From positions 1 through 64,000 of the forward strand of contig JAKLKE010000003.1 of assembly GCA_023150775.1 (NCBI GenBank): DNA of 64,000 nucleotides, in the 5' to 3' direction. The DNA comes from Myxococcota bacterium. GTDB taxonomy: Bacteria > Myxococcota_A > UBA796 > CAJQPC01. Each line of letters begins with the position of its first letter. Positions within the stretch are counted from its first letter, which is position 1. Of this stretch, positions 27,305-36,568 are shown piece after piece. The notes beneath the pieces are model-generated. The model saw nothing but the letters and a program-made list of their open reading frames with translations. It made no database searches and had not been told where the DNA came from. The translations under genes and the position numbers were made by a program.

Positions 27305-28912
27305 TTACTTCGCGGCGGCGTTGAGCCAAGGCGCCACGGCGCCCGCGTCGGCGCCGGTCATGCCGGTGAGCCGCGCCTCGAAGGTGCCGAGCGCCTTCGC
27401 GCGCTCCAAGGCGGGGTTCCGCATCAGCGCCCGCACCCGGCCCACGCCGGCCTTGGCCAGCTCACCCACGGGCCGCATGTAGTCGGAGGTCATCACCTTC
27501 ACGACGTCGGGGTGAATCGCGGCCTTGAGCAAGGTCGAGGGCATCCGGCCCGACTTCGAGAGGTAGAGCAGCACGTTCGTGTAGGTGTCGTTCTTCTCGA
27601 AGTACATCTTGTCGTAGATCTCGGACTTCTCGTCGTTCACCAGGCCGTCGCGCATGGCGAGGGTGTGCAGGGAGGTGCCCGGGTAGAAGATGACCGAGAA
27701 GGCCTGGAGCCGGTACGGCTTGGGCATGTCGGCGATGAGCCGCAGGGTGTCGAGCTTGTCTTCGATGGTCTCGTAGGGCAGATCGTAGATGATGTCGTAC
27801 TGGGGCGGCGCCGTGCGGTCGGCGTACTTGACGATGACCTCGGCGGACTTGATGATCTTGTCGTTGCCCATGGTCGAGCGCTTCATCATCTTCTGGATAC
27901 GCTTGGAGCCGTGCTCGACGCCCATCTGGATGCAGTGCAGGCCAGCGTCTACCAGGGCCTCGTACTTCTCCTCGCTGATCGTGCCCGGCGAGCCGAGGAG
28001 GTAGAAGGGGTCGCCGACGCGGCGCTTGTACTGCTCGGCGAACTTGAGCATGTCGGGCAGCGGGCGGCCGAAGAAGGAGTCGTCGGAGAACCAGATGAAG
28101 TTGATGAACGGGTACTCGCGCTTGACGTTCTCCAGCTCCTCCATGACGTTCTCGACGCTGCGATAACGCACATAGCGCTGGCGTTTGTAGAGGTCGCGGT
28201 AGAAGCTGTTGCCGCAGTAGGTGCAGGCGTGGGGGCAGCCGCGGCCGGTCATGGTCTGGTAGCCGACCTTGCCGAACATGCGGGAGATCGTGCCGTTGTG
28301 CAGGTAGCGCCGCAGCAGATCCTTCGTGAGCGGGAGGACCTTGCCCTCAAAGAGGATGTGATGGTCGTCCAGGCCGAAGTCGGGGTGCGGGTAGGAGTCG
28401 AGGTCTTGCTCAAGGCTGCCGGGCTGGTTGCGGATGACCTTGTCACCCTTCCGCCAGACGAGGCCCTTGATGTCGTAGAGGTCGTCGCCTTTGCCCGCGT
28501 CGAGGCGGTCGCAGAGCTGCAGCAAGAGGTCGTCGGCGTCGCCGATGGCGACGTAGTCGGCCCAGCGCGCGCACTCGTCGGGGCGCACGGAGGGGTGAAA
28601 GCCGCCCCAGATCACCTTCGTGCCGTGGGCCTGCTGCACCGCGCGGGTGAGCTGCTTCGCGGTGTCGAAGTAGTGGGTCATGAGCGTCACGCCGACGAGG
28701 TCGGAGTCTGCGGTCAGCTCAAGGTACTGGTTGATCACCTCGGCGGGGTAGCGCTCTTCGCTCATCCGGACGTGGGTGAACTCACCGTCACCCGCGAAGT
28801 CGGGCAGGCTGATGAACTGCACCTGATGCCCAGCGCGCTTGAGCACGGCGCTGAGCGTGCGGAGGCCGTAGTTCGTGATGTCCGGATAAGGGCTGACCAG
28901 GGTGACCTTCAT
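27305..28912 (-). CDS. B12-binding domain radical SAM protein
   Basis: N-terminal MKVTLVSPYPDITNYGLRTLSAVLKRAGHQV; GRGCPHACTYCGNSFYR radical SAM CxxxCxxC; GVEHGSKRIQKMMKRS; IIYDLPYETIED. Confidence 0.9.
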   Translation of the reverse strand: MKVTLVSPYPDITNYGLRTLSAVLKRAGHQVQFISLPDFAGDGEFTHVRMSEERYPAEVINQYLELTADSDLVGVTLMTHYFDTAKQLTRAVQQAHGTKVIWGGFHPSVRPDECARWADYVAIGDADDLLLQLCDRLDAGKGDDLYDIKGLVWRKGDKVIRNQPGSLEQDLDSYPHPDFGLDDHHILFEGKVLPLTKDLLRRYLHNGTISRMFGKVGYQTMTGRGCPHACTYCGNSFYRDLYKRQRYVRYRSVENVMEELENVKREYPFINFIWFSDDSFFGRPLPDMLKFAEQYKRRVGDPFYLLGSPGTISEEKYEALVDAGLHCIQMGVEHGSKRIQKMMKRSTMGNDKIIKSAEVIVKYADRTAPPQYDIIYDLPYETIEDKLDTLRLIADMPKPYRLQAFSVIFYPGTSLHTLAMRDGLVNDEKSEIYDKMYFEKNDTYTNVLLYLSKSGRMPSTLLKAAIHPDVVKVMTSDYMRPVGELAKAGVGRVRALMRNPALERAKALGTFEARLTGMTGADAGAVAPWLNAAAK

Positions 28913-29044
28913 GTCGTACCTCGATCCCGCGCCCTCACGAGCGCCGGGGATGAATCAGCGTAGTCGGCCCAAGGCCGGGGTGTCAACCGAAGGGTGGGCG
29001 TTCTCACACATCTCTCCCCGCCCCCGACCCTTAGGCCGCAGGGT

Positions 29045-29554
29045 TCAGTCCCAGCGAGGCTTCTCAATGATCTCGGTCACCTTGTCGTCGTCCAAGATCA
29101 CGTTCACCTGGTAGAGCCGAACGGCCTTGTACTCGGTCTTGGAGTTGGGGGCCCAGACGAGCACGGTGCCGTCAGGCTGCTCCTCAAAGCGGTACACGAG
29201 GCGCTCGCTGCGCTGGGCCTCACGCCCGACGAGCTTCTGTTTGTCGTGGGGAGGGCCCCAGGCCATGAGCACCTTGTCTTTTGTCCAGCCCACGGCGACG
29301 GCGCCAGAGACGATCTCCTCACGCTCCGCCTCGCTGTACTTGTAGAAGCGGTCCCAGAGGCCTTGATCCTTGAGGTACTGGTTGCGCTCCTCTTCAGTCT
29401 TGAGCTTGAGGTAGGTCTTGCGGGACTCCTCGCTCATGAAGGGCTTGAGCACGTAGTAGTGGTCAAACTCAGCGTCGCTGAGGTTCTTGACCTTCTTCTC
29501 CCAGCAGCCGGTGAAGGTGAGGGCGAGGACGGAGAGGGCGAGCAGGACGCGCAT
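29045..29554 (-). CDS. hypothetical lipoprotein with BamE/SmpA-like C-terminal pattern
   Basis: MRVLLALSVLALTFTGCWEKK lipobox; GWTKDKVLMAWGPPHDKQKL...LVYRF...VNVILDDDKVTEI. Confidence 0.65.
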   Translation of the reverse strand: MRVLLALSVLALTFTGCWEKKVKNLSDAEFDHYYVLKPFMSEESRKTYLKLKTEEERNQYLKDQGLWDRFYKYSEAEREEIVSGAVAVGWTKDKVLMAWGPPHDKQKLVGREAQRSERLVYRFEEQPDGTVLVWAPNSKTEYKAVRLYQVNVILDDDKVTEIIEKPRWD

Positions 29555-29584
29555 TGAAGCCTCCAAAAGGGAGAGGAGTGACGC

Positions 29585-30346
29585 TTAACCCGCTGGCTTC
29601 GCGGGCGGCGACGGGAAGGGCAGCCGAGGATCCACGAGGCCGAGGGAGTCGAGGGGCACCCAGCCGACGCGGTCATCGGGCAGAGCGATGAGCGCCTGGG
29701 CGCCGACCCGCTCCCGAACGGTGACCTCGGCCCCGGCGTGTAAGGTGAAGAGCACGACGCCCCCCGCGCCTTCAGAGCGCGCGGAGACCTCGTCGCTGAG
29801 CACCACGGCGTCGGGGCGGTCGTTGAGCGTCGAGAGCTCCGCTGCGGTGGAGAGCGTGAAGGCCAAGGCCGGGACGCCGATCAGCAAGGCCGGGATGCCG
29901 ACGGGCGCGTCGGGCCGGAGGCGCCAGATCGCGCCCAGGGCCCCCAAGGCCGAGAGGCAGAGCGCCGCCGCCCAGCCCTGCTCCGAGAACGAGAAGCTCG
30001 ACCGCCAGAACATCCACGAGTCCAAGGCCGGGGCCTCGATGCGGTCTTGGGTGCGGCGCCGGGCGTGGCTGAGGTTCATCAAGATGTCGCCGTCCCGAGG
30101 CGCCAACACCGCGGCGCGACGCCAGGCGAGGATCGCCTCGGGGATGGCGTCCTCGCGGTACAAGGAGACGCCGAGGTTGTAGTAGACGTCCCCGCTCACC
30201 AGGCCGCCGTTCACCGCCGTCACATGCAGCTCGGCGGCCTCGGCGTAGTCCCCGGCCACCAAGGCGGCCAAGGCGTCGTCTACGGGCTCTCCGGCGCTGG
30301 CGAGGCTGAGGCAGAGCAGGGGGGCGGTCAGGCCAAAGAGGGGCAT
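29585..30346 (-). CDS. TPR plus SH3-like protein (BatE-like)
   Basis: AVNGGLVSGDVYYNLGVSLYREDAIPEAILAWRRAAVLAPRDGDILMNLSHARRR; TM segments; C-terminal SH3-like GAEVTVRERVGAQALIALPDDRVGWVPLDSLGLV. Confidence 0.78.
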   Translation of the reverse strand: MPLFGLTAPLLCLSLASAGEPVDDALAALVAGDYAEAAELHVTAVNGGLVSGDVYYNLGVSLYREDAIPEAILAWRRAAVLAPRDGDILMNLSHARRRTQDRIEAPALDSWMFWRSSFSFSEQGWAAALCLSALGALGAIWRLRPDAPVGIPALLIGVPALAFTLSTAAELSTLNDRPDAVVLSDEVSARSEGAGGVVLFTLHAGAEVTVRERVGAQALIALPDDRVGWVPLDSLGLVDPRLPFPSPPAKPAG

Positions 30347-32001
30347 CAGCCTAACTCCAAGAGCGCGCGGCAGAGGCGCAGGGTGCGCTCACGCAGGCCC
30401 GCGTCGGCGCCGCCGCCATATCGGGCGGCCTCTAGGTCTGCGTAGAGGCGCTGGGCCTCGTCGCGGTGGGGGGGCGGCAGGGCGCCCAGGGCGTCTTGGT
30501 CAAGGGCCGGGGCCGGTGTGCCCAAGGCGAGGCCCAGAGACTCGCGGAACAGGTCAAGGAGCTCGCCGAGCTCCGCCTTCTCGGCGCGGCCAAGGCGCTG
30601 GCGCAAGGCCCGGCGAGGATCGGCCTTGGGCTTGACCCGCGCCGCCAGCTCCCGGGCGACGAGGCCGAAGAAGCCGAGCCAGGGCAGGCCGACGAGGCCG
30701 AGCACGAGGGGATCTTGGGGGCTGAACGGCGCCCGGTCGGCCCTCGCCCGGGGGTGCAGGGGCGCGATGTCGTCGGCCTGGGCCTCGACGTCTCGGCGCT
30801 GGTCGGCCCCGCTTTGGGAGAAGGTGGAGAGCGTGGACTCACCTTCGCCTGCGGTGACGTTCAGAGTGAGGGGCTCGGTCTGGAGCAGCTCGTAGCGGCC
30901 GGTGCGGGGGTTGAACACCTGCAGCTCCACCGGCGGCAAGGTCAAGGTGCCGGGGCGCTCGGGCACGATGGCCCGGCGGAAGGCGGCGGCGGAGGTGAAG
31001 CGGCCCTCCCGCACCCGCGCCTCGACCGTGGGGGTGTCGTCGTAGGCCCGAAACCCGGCGTCGGCGGCGATGGGCGGCAGGTTGAACCCGGCCAAGGTGC
31101 CGTCCCCGGAGAGCGTGATCTCTAAGGTGACGCTGTCGCCGGTCGCCACGGTGTCGTCGAGCAGGCGGGCGTTGAGCGCGAACTCACCGACGAGGCCGGA
31201 GAAGTCGTCCCGGCGGCCCTCTTTGGGCAAGGGGCGCACGGTGAGCGTGAGGCTCTCCGAGGAGTAGACCTCGTTTCGCACGTTGGCGAAGGCCCGGGAG
31301 GAGCCCCGACCGGTGCGGCCCAGCTCGGGCACCTGCACGGCCATCACGCCGGGGCTGATCGTGCGCTCGCCGGGGGCCGCCGCGACGAGGGGCAGGTCAA
31401 CTTGGATGACTGACCAATCTTCGCCGTCGATGACCGTGCGGTGCTCACGAAGCTCACCGTCCCGGGTCTGCTCGGCGACGAGGCCGTCGAAGGTGGGCGG
31501 GGTGAAGCGGCGGTCGAGCACCTGCTCGGGGGTGCGGAAGCTCATCGTGTACACGAGCACCTGGCCGACGTAGGCGCTCGCGACGGGCTCCCCCAAGGCG
31601 CGTAGGCTGGCCTCGGCTTTGGCGCCGCTGGGGCCCGTCGCCCGGGGGCTCACCTTCAGCGCCAAGGGGTCGGTGCGTAGGGCCTCGCCGTCGACGCTCA
31701 GCTCCATGGCCGGGATGTTGATCGCGCCCTCGTTGAGCGCGGTCAAGGCGTAGGTGTAGGTGACCGTGCGGGAGAGCTTGCCGTTGACACGCACGAGCGA
31801 CTGCTGAACGCCCTGGTAAGCGATCTTCGCCCCGGGCACGTTGGGCAACGACGGCGCCCCAGGCAAGGCCGCGTCGATGACCGTGAGGCGCAGGCCGATG
31901 GTCTGCCCGACCTGGAGGCGCTCGGTGTCGGCGTCGAGCACGAGCTGCGCGGCGTAGAGCGGCTGCAGGGTGGCGAAGAGCAGAGCGGCGCTGAGCATCA
32001 C
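30346..32001 (-). CDS. BatD-like protein
   Basis: Signal peptide; VLDADTERLQVGQTIGLRLTVIDA...VNGKLSRTVTYTYALTALNEGAINIPAMEL; located between TPR and VWA genes with overlaps. Confidence 0.85.
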   Translation of the reverse strand: MMLSAALLFATLQPLYAAQLVLDADTERLQVGQTIGLRLTVIDAALPGAPSLPNVPGAKIAYQGVQQSLVRVNGKLSRTVTYTYALTALNEGAINIPAMELSVDGEALRTDPLALKVSPRATGPSGAKAEASLRALGEPVASAYVGQVLVYTMSFRTPEQVLDRRFTPPTFDGLVAEQTRDGELREHRTVIDGEDWSVIQVDLPLVAAAPGERTISPGVMAVQVPELGRTGRGSSRAFANVRNEVYSSESLTLTVRPLPKEGRRDDFSGLVGEFALNARLLDDTVATGDSVTLEITLSGDGTLAGFNLPPIAADAGFRAYDDTPTVEARVREGRFTSAAAFRRAIVPERPGTLTLPPVELQVFNPRTGRYELLQTEPLTLNVTAGEGESTLSTFSQSGADQRRDVEAQADDIAPLHPRARADRAPFSPQDPLVLGLVGLPWLGFFGLVARELAARVKPKADPRRALRQRLGRAEKAELGELLDLFRESLGLALGTPAPALDQDALGALPPPHRDEAQRLYADLEAARYGGGADAGLRERTLRLCRALLELG

Positions 32002-33818
32002 CAGTCCTTCTCTTTGGGGTAACCGTCGATGAACACCCGGGGGGTGCCCTCTTCAACGGCGTCGAGGAGGCGCTGGGCCTCGGCGGGAGACATGCCGCTC
32101 GCCGGGCCGGGGGGAGGCGCCTCGTCGCTGGGCTGCCCCGCTTGGGCCTCGCCCTGGGCCTCCCCCTCGCTGGGGGTGTTCTCGCCGCCGTTTGGCTGCG
32201 CCTCGCTGGGCTTGGTCTGGGAGCGCTCGCCGTCTTGGGGGCTGCGCTCGCCGCCGTCTGGCTGATCTTGGGGCTGCCCTTCGCCTTGTTGGGGCTGGCC
32301 TTGTTGGGGTTGGCCGTCTTGAGGCTCACCCGATTGGGGTTGGCCGTCTTGAGGCTCACCGTCTTGAGGCTCGCCGTCTTGAGGCTCACCCTCTTGGGGC
32401 GCGCCGTCTTTGGACTCCGGCGGCGGCGCCTGCCGGGCGGCGATCTCTTGGCGGACCTGCTCGACGTTCTTCTGGGCCCCGGCGTGGTCGGGCCGGGCGG
32501 CGAGGGCCTGCTCCCAGCTCTTCACCGCGTCGTCCAAACGACCGGCGCGGTACTGGGCGTTCCCGGCGTTGTAGTGGGCGTCGGCGCGATACCGCTCCGG
32601 CGCCCGGGCGGCGAGCTCCTGGAACCCACGCGCCGCGTCCTCGTAGCGACCGGCGCGGTAGAGCGCCTCGGCCATGCCCCAGCGCACCGCCGGATCATTC
32701 GGCGACTCGGCGAGCAGCTCGGTGTAGCTGCGCAGGGCCTCCTCATGGCGACCTTGGGCGGAGAGCGACCGCGCGTCGTCCAGATCTCCGGCCTGGGCCA
32801 CGCCGACGAACAACAGCGCCAGGGCCACCGCCCGAACCCGCCCGTCGCCCAGAAGCGCTGCGAGCACCATCAGGCCCAGCCCGGCGGCCAGCGGCCACTG
32901 AAAACGTTCGTTCCACACCCGCTGGCGGCGGCTCTCTTCGGTCTGCCGCGCCATCGACGCCCGCAGCTCGCCGACGAGCTGCGCGGTGTCCGAGGCGCTG
33001 GCGACGGAGCGGATCGTCGCCCCGCCCGTGGCCGCGGCGAGCTGGCTGAGCGCCGACTCGTCCAGGCGGCTGAGCACCATCTGGCCCGAGGGATCGAGCT
33101 TAAACCCACCTTTGGCCTCGGGGATCGGCGCGCCGTCGGGGGTGCCGACGCCCAGGGCGTACACCCGCACCCCGGCCGCCTTGAGCGTCGCGCCGACCTC
33201 GTCCAAGGCCCCGCTGTGGGACTCGCCGTCGGAGATCACGACGATGGCGCGGTCGGCGCCACGATCTTCACCGAAGAGCTTGAGGCTCTCCGTCATCGCC
33301 GCGGCGAGGTCGGATCCTTGGGCGCGCAGCATCGCCGGGGAGGTGTCCTCTAAGATGCGCCGCAGGGCGACGTAGTCCGTGGTCAGCGGCACCCGGGGGT
33401 AAGCCCCGGCGGCGAAGATCACGACCCCCACGCGGTCGGACTGCAAGGCGTCGAGGAGGTCGATCACCTCACGCTTTCCGCGCTCCATGCGGGAGGGTTT
33501 GACGTCTTCCGCGCGCATCGAGTTGGACACGTCAAGGGCGACGATGATCTCCACGCCGCGCAGCTTTCGTTCGATGGTGGTGAAGCCCCAGCGCGGCTGG
33601 GCGGCGGCGACGCAGGCCAAGGCCACGCCCAAGAGCGTGAGCGTCGCGCGCCAGGCCCGGCGGCGCTCCAAAAGCGGCGGCAGCCCCCGATCCAAGAGGC
33701 GCGCGGCGATGAGGCGCTCGGCGTCTTGACGGCGGCGGCGCGCGGCCCAGGCGACGAGCACCACGAGCACCGGGACCATCCACAGCAGGTGCAGCAAGGT
33801 GGGGGCGCCAAAGGTCAC
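31998..33818 (-). CDS. VWA-TPR protein (BatB/BatC-like) with Gln/Asp/Pro/Gly-rich repeat tail
   Basis: VEIIVALDVSNSMRAEDVKPSRMERGKREVIDLLD MIDAS; TPRs; (GEPQD)n low-complexity tail. Confidence 0.9.
   Translation of the reverse strand: MTFGAPTLLHLLWMVPVLVVLVAWAARRRRQDAERLIAARLLDRGLPPLLERRRAWRATLTLLGVALACVAAAQPRWGFTTIERKLRGVEIIVALDVSNSMRAEDVKPSRMERGKREVIDLLDALQSDRVGVVIFAAGAYPRVPLTTDYVALRRILEDTSPAMLRAQGSDLAAAMTESLKLFGEDRGADRAIVVISDGESHSGALDEVGATLKAAGVRVYALGVGTPDGAPIPEAKGGFKLDPSGQMVLSRLDESALSQLAAATGGATIRSVASASDTAQLVGELRASMARQTEESRRQRVWNERFQWPLAAGLGLMVLAALLGDGRVRAVALALLFVGVAQAGDLDDARSLSAQGRHEEALRSYTELLAESPNDPAVRWGMAEALYRAGRYEDAARGFQELAARAPERYRADAHYNAGNAQYRAGRLDDAVKSWEQALAARPDHAGAQKNVEQVRQEIAARQAPPPESKDGAPQEGEPQDGEPQDGEPQDGQPQSGEPQDGQPQQGQPQQGEGQPQDQPDGGERSPQDGERSQTKPSEAQPNGGENTPSEGEAQGEAQAGQPSDEAPPPGPASGMSPAEAQRLLDAVEEGTPRVFIDGYPKEKDW
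32278..32400 (-). repeat. in-frame 15-nt-based tandem repeats encoding GEPQD/GQPQQ units
   Basis: Repeated cgtcttgaggctcac on + strand, coding PQDGEPQDGEPQDGQPQ on - strand. Confidence 0.85.
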
Positions 33819-34804
33819 GGGATCCTCCGAAACACCGTGCTGGCAAGGATGAGCTGGGCGATGACCAAGGCCAGCCCCGGCAAGAGCGCCCGGTGAAAGA
33901 GCTCGTCGCGGTGGATGTGCTCCTCGACCTCAGCGGTCGTGCGCTCCAAGGTGTCGATGGTCTCGTAGATCTGCAACAACGACCGGGTGTCTGTCGCCCG
34001 AAAATACTGGGCGCCCGTGGCCTCGGCGACGGCGGTGAGGGTGTCCTCGTCGATCTCGTCGCGGCCGCCGCCCCGGAAGAACCCGAACAGCCCACCTTGG
34101 TTGCCGCCGGTGTGCGCGCCGACGCCGATGGTGTACACCCGCACGCCCAGCGCCGCCGCGGCCTTGGCGGCCTCGACGGGGCCGACCTGCCCGGCGTTGC
34201 TGCGCCCGTCGGTGAGCACGATCGCCACCTTCGTCGGCGCCTCCAGGCGAGAGAGCCGCGCCGCGCTCACGGCGATGGCCTCGCCCACCGCCGTCGCCGA
34301 GCGCCCGGCGATGCCGATCTCCACGTTGCTCAGAAAGCGCAGGAGCCCCTCGTGATCCAGGGTGAGCGGCGCCTGGGTGAAGGCCTCCTCACCGAAGACC
34401 ACGAGCCCCACCCGATCGTAGTCCCGCTGGCGAATAAACTCACCCACGACGAGCTTCGCCACCTCCAGGCGGTTCATCTCCCGGCCGTTCACCTCAAAGT
34501 CCATGGCGTCCATGGACCCTGAAGTGTCGATGGCGAGCATGATGTCGATGCCCTCGCTCTGCACCACCGCCTCCCGGCGGGTGAGCTGGGGCCGGGCCAA
34601 AGCGAAGATGAGGAGCGCGAGGCCGAGGATCCCCAGCGCCTCGGGCAGCCAAGCCAGCCGCACCCGCCAGGTGCGCCCGGATGCGCCTTTTGGCAGCGCC
34701 GACCACAGAAGCCGCGCCCGCCCGCCAGACCAGCGTGGGCGCAGGGCCACCACGGGCAGAACAAGCCAGGCCAAGAGCCAGAGCGGGTGCTGCAGCTCAA
34801 ACAT
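33815..34804 (-). CDS. VWA domain protein (BatA-like)
   Basis: IDIMLAIDTSGSMDAMDFEVNGREMNRLEVAKLVVGEFI MIDAS motif, flanking TM helices. Confidence 0.92.
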   Translation of the reverse strand: MFELQHPLWLLAWLVLPVVALRPRWSGGRARLLWSALPKGASGRTWRVRLAWLPEALGILGLALLIFALARPQLTRREAVVQSEGIDIMLAIDTSGSMDAMDFEVNGREMNRLEVAKLVVGEFIRQRDYDRVGLVVFGEEAFTQAPLTLDHEGLLRFLSNVEIGIAGRSATAVGEAIAVSAARLSRLEAPTKVAIVLTDGRSNAGQVGPVEAAKAAAALGVRVYTIGVGAHTGGNQGGLFGFFRGGGRDEIDEDTLTAVAEATGAQYFRATDTRSLLQIYETIDTLERTTAEVEEHIHRDELFHRALLPGLALVIAQLILASTVFRRIP

Positions 34805-35684
34805 CGCCCGCCTCGGGCTTGGGCGCGGGCGCGGGGCGCATCGCGGCGATCACCGCGCGTAAGTCGGCGTCTAAGGCGTCGAACAGCGCCGCGCCTCCGC
34901 CGCTGCGGGCGAACTTGATGAGGTCCGTCGCGTCGAGGAGGCGCTGGGCCCGGTCGTGCTCGGCGGGGCTCACCCGGTGGTCCAAAGAGAGCCGGTCGAG
35001 CACCTCGTAGGTGGTGAGCGCCGTCGCCGGGAAGCCGCCGACCCGCTCCAGGTAGCGCCGGAAGATCGACGAGAGCCCCAAGGCCAAGGCGTGATCGTCG
35101 AGATCTCCCCGGGCGCGCAGCGCCGCCCAGGCGAGCAAGGCCTCCTCTTCAGGCGAGAGCGGCGGCGGCGGCGCCACCCGCGCCTCCACCTTGTGGCGGC
35201 TGCCCCAGACCACCAAGGCCGCGACCAGCCCCGTCACCAAGAGCGCGCCGAGCACCCAAGGCCAGGGCGAAGGAGGTGGCGGTGGCGCCAAGGCCAAGTC
35301 CTCAAGGGTCGAGCTAGGGCCGACGACGCCAAGATCGAGGTAGAACGGCCCGACGCTGCGGGTCTCGACCTCACCCGCAGGGCCTTTGGCCTCCACCGTG
35401 ACCGGCGGGATGACGTAGCTGCCTGGCTCCCCCGCCAAGGTGAAGCGCATCTTGTCGTCGGCCGGGGTGAAGGTGAGGCCCTCCACCTCTGGCAGGCCCA
35501 AGGTGCCCGTCCAGCCGTCGGGGAGCTCCAACGAGACGCTCAAGGTCGGCGGCGGCTCGCCTTGGGTCACGGCGCGGTCGCTGAGCTCGGCGGTCAGGCG
35601 CACGGCGTCTGGGGCGGGCGCCTCGGCGAGGCGGTCCCCACAGGCCGCCAAGGCCAACAGCAGCAGGGGCGATCCGAGGCTCAT
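34797..35684 (-). CDS. DUF4381/BatD-like membrane protein of MoxR-Bat locus
   Basis: Lipobox-like LLLLALAACGD; central TM; C-terminal FRRYLERVGGFPATALTTYEVL...DLIKFARSG; overlaps both neighbours. Confidence 0.7.
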   Translation of the reverse strand: MSLGSPLLLLALAACGDRLAEAPAPDAVRLTAELSDRAVTQGEPPPTLSVSLELPDGWTGTLGLPEVEGLTFTPADDKMRFTLAGEPGSYVIPPVTVEAKGPAGEVETRSVGPFYLDLGVVGPSSTLEDLALAPPPPPSPWPWVLGALLVTGLVAALVVWGSRHKVEARVAPPPPLSPEEEALLAWAALRARGDLDDHALALGLSSIFRRYLERVGGFPATALTTYEVLDRLSLDHRVSPAEHDRAQRLLDATDLIKFARSGGGAALFDALDADLRAVIAAMRPAPAPKPEAGDV

Positions 35685-36547
35685 CGCTGCGCCCCGACCC
35701 GCTGAAAGTGGAGTTGCAACACCCGGAACGGGTCGTCCGTCGTCGAGACCACCGAGGTGTGCGCCCCCGCCCGGCGCAGGGCGTCCACCCGAGCGCTGAC
35801 CGTCCAGGCCGCGCCCAGCGCCGCAGCGTCCACCAGGCGAAGCTCGCCGGTCTCGGCGTCTTCGAGCTCCACGAGGCCCACCGGCGCCCGCCGCTCCTCG
35901 ACCGGATCCGTGAGCAAGAAGGCGTGCACCCGATGCCGCGCGGCGAGGGGGGCCACGGCGGCGCGGAGGTCACCCAGCACCATAAAGTCGGAGATGAGGC
36001 AGACCACGGCGCGGCGGCTCAAGGCCCGGCCCAAGGTGGTCAAGGCACCGCCCAGGTCCGTGCCCCGGCGCTGGCCCAGGGGCTCAAAGGCCGAGCGGAT
36101 CACCTGCCAGACGTGGCCGCGGGTCTTTCGAGGGGGGACGAGGTGCTCGACGTGATCGGTGAAGGCGAGCAGGCCCACCTTGTCGTTGTTGCGGATCGCC
36201 GCGTAGGCCAAAGCCGCCGCCAGCCGCGCCTGCTGCAGGCGTTTGTCGGTGCGGCCGTCGCGCCCGCCCGAGCCAAAACGCACCGAGGCGGACACGTCAA
36301 GACCCAACATCAAGGTCAGCTCACGCTCCTCGCGGAACTCCTTGATGTGGGGCTCTTGAGAGCGGGCGGTGACGTTCCAGTCGATGTGGCGCACGTCGTC
36401 GCCGGGGACGTAGCCGCGCACCTCCTCAAACTCCATGCCGCGGCCCTTAAACGCCGAGCGGTAGCCGCCCGCGAACAACGAGTCGACCTTTCGGCCCGCC
36501 TGCAACGAGACGCGGCGTATCTGGCGCAGCTCCTCCGGGGTGAGCAT
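35681..36547 (-). CDS. DUF58 domain protein
   Basis: GGYRSAFKGRGMEFEEVRGYVPGDDVRHIDWNVTARSQEPHIKEFREERELTLMLGLDVS. Confidence 0.93.
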   Translation of the reverse strand: MLTPEELRQIRRVSLQAGRKVDSLFAGGYRSAFKGRGMEFEEVRGYVPGDDVRHIDWNVTARSQEPHIKEFREERELTLMLGLDVSASVRFGSGGRDGRTDKRLQQARLAAALAYAAIRNNDKVGLLAFTDHVEHLVPPRKTRGHVWQVIRSAFEPLGQRRGTDLGGALTTLGRALSRRAVVCLISDFMVLGDLRAAVAPLAARHRVHAFLLTDPVEERRAPVGLVELEDAETGELRLVDAAALGAAWTVSARVDALRRAGAHTSVVSTTDDPFRVLQLHFQRVGAQR

Positions 36548-36568
36548 CGTCGCTCCGTGGGGTCGCCG

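Noticed and set aside
27293-28963. 556-aa + strand ORF
   Set aside because: Antisense to the radical SAM gene; no recognisable motifs.
31454-32389. 311-aa ORF beginning MSLKTASLKTVSLKTANPNRVSLKTANPNKAS
   Set aside because: Alternative frame of the in-frame GEPQD repeats and BatD-like gene; Arg/Pro-rich remainder shows it is not coding.
32278-32400. Short direct repeats resembling a CRISPR-like array
   Set aside because: Units are contiguous, 15 nt and in-frame coding; no spacers.
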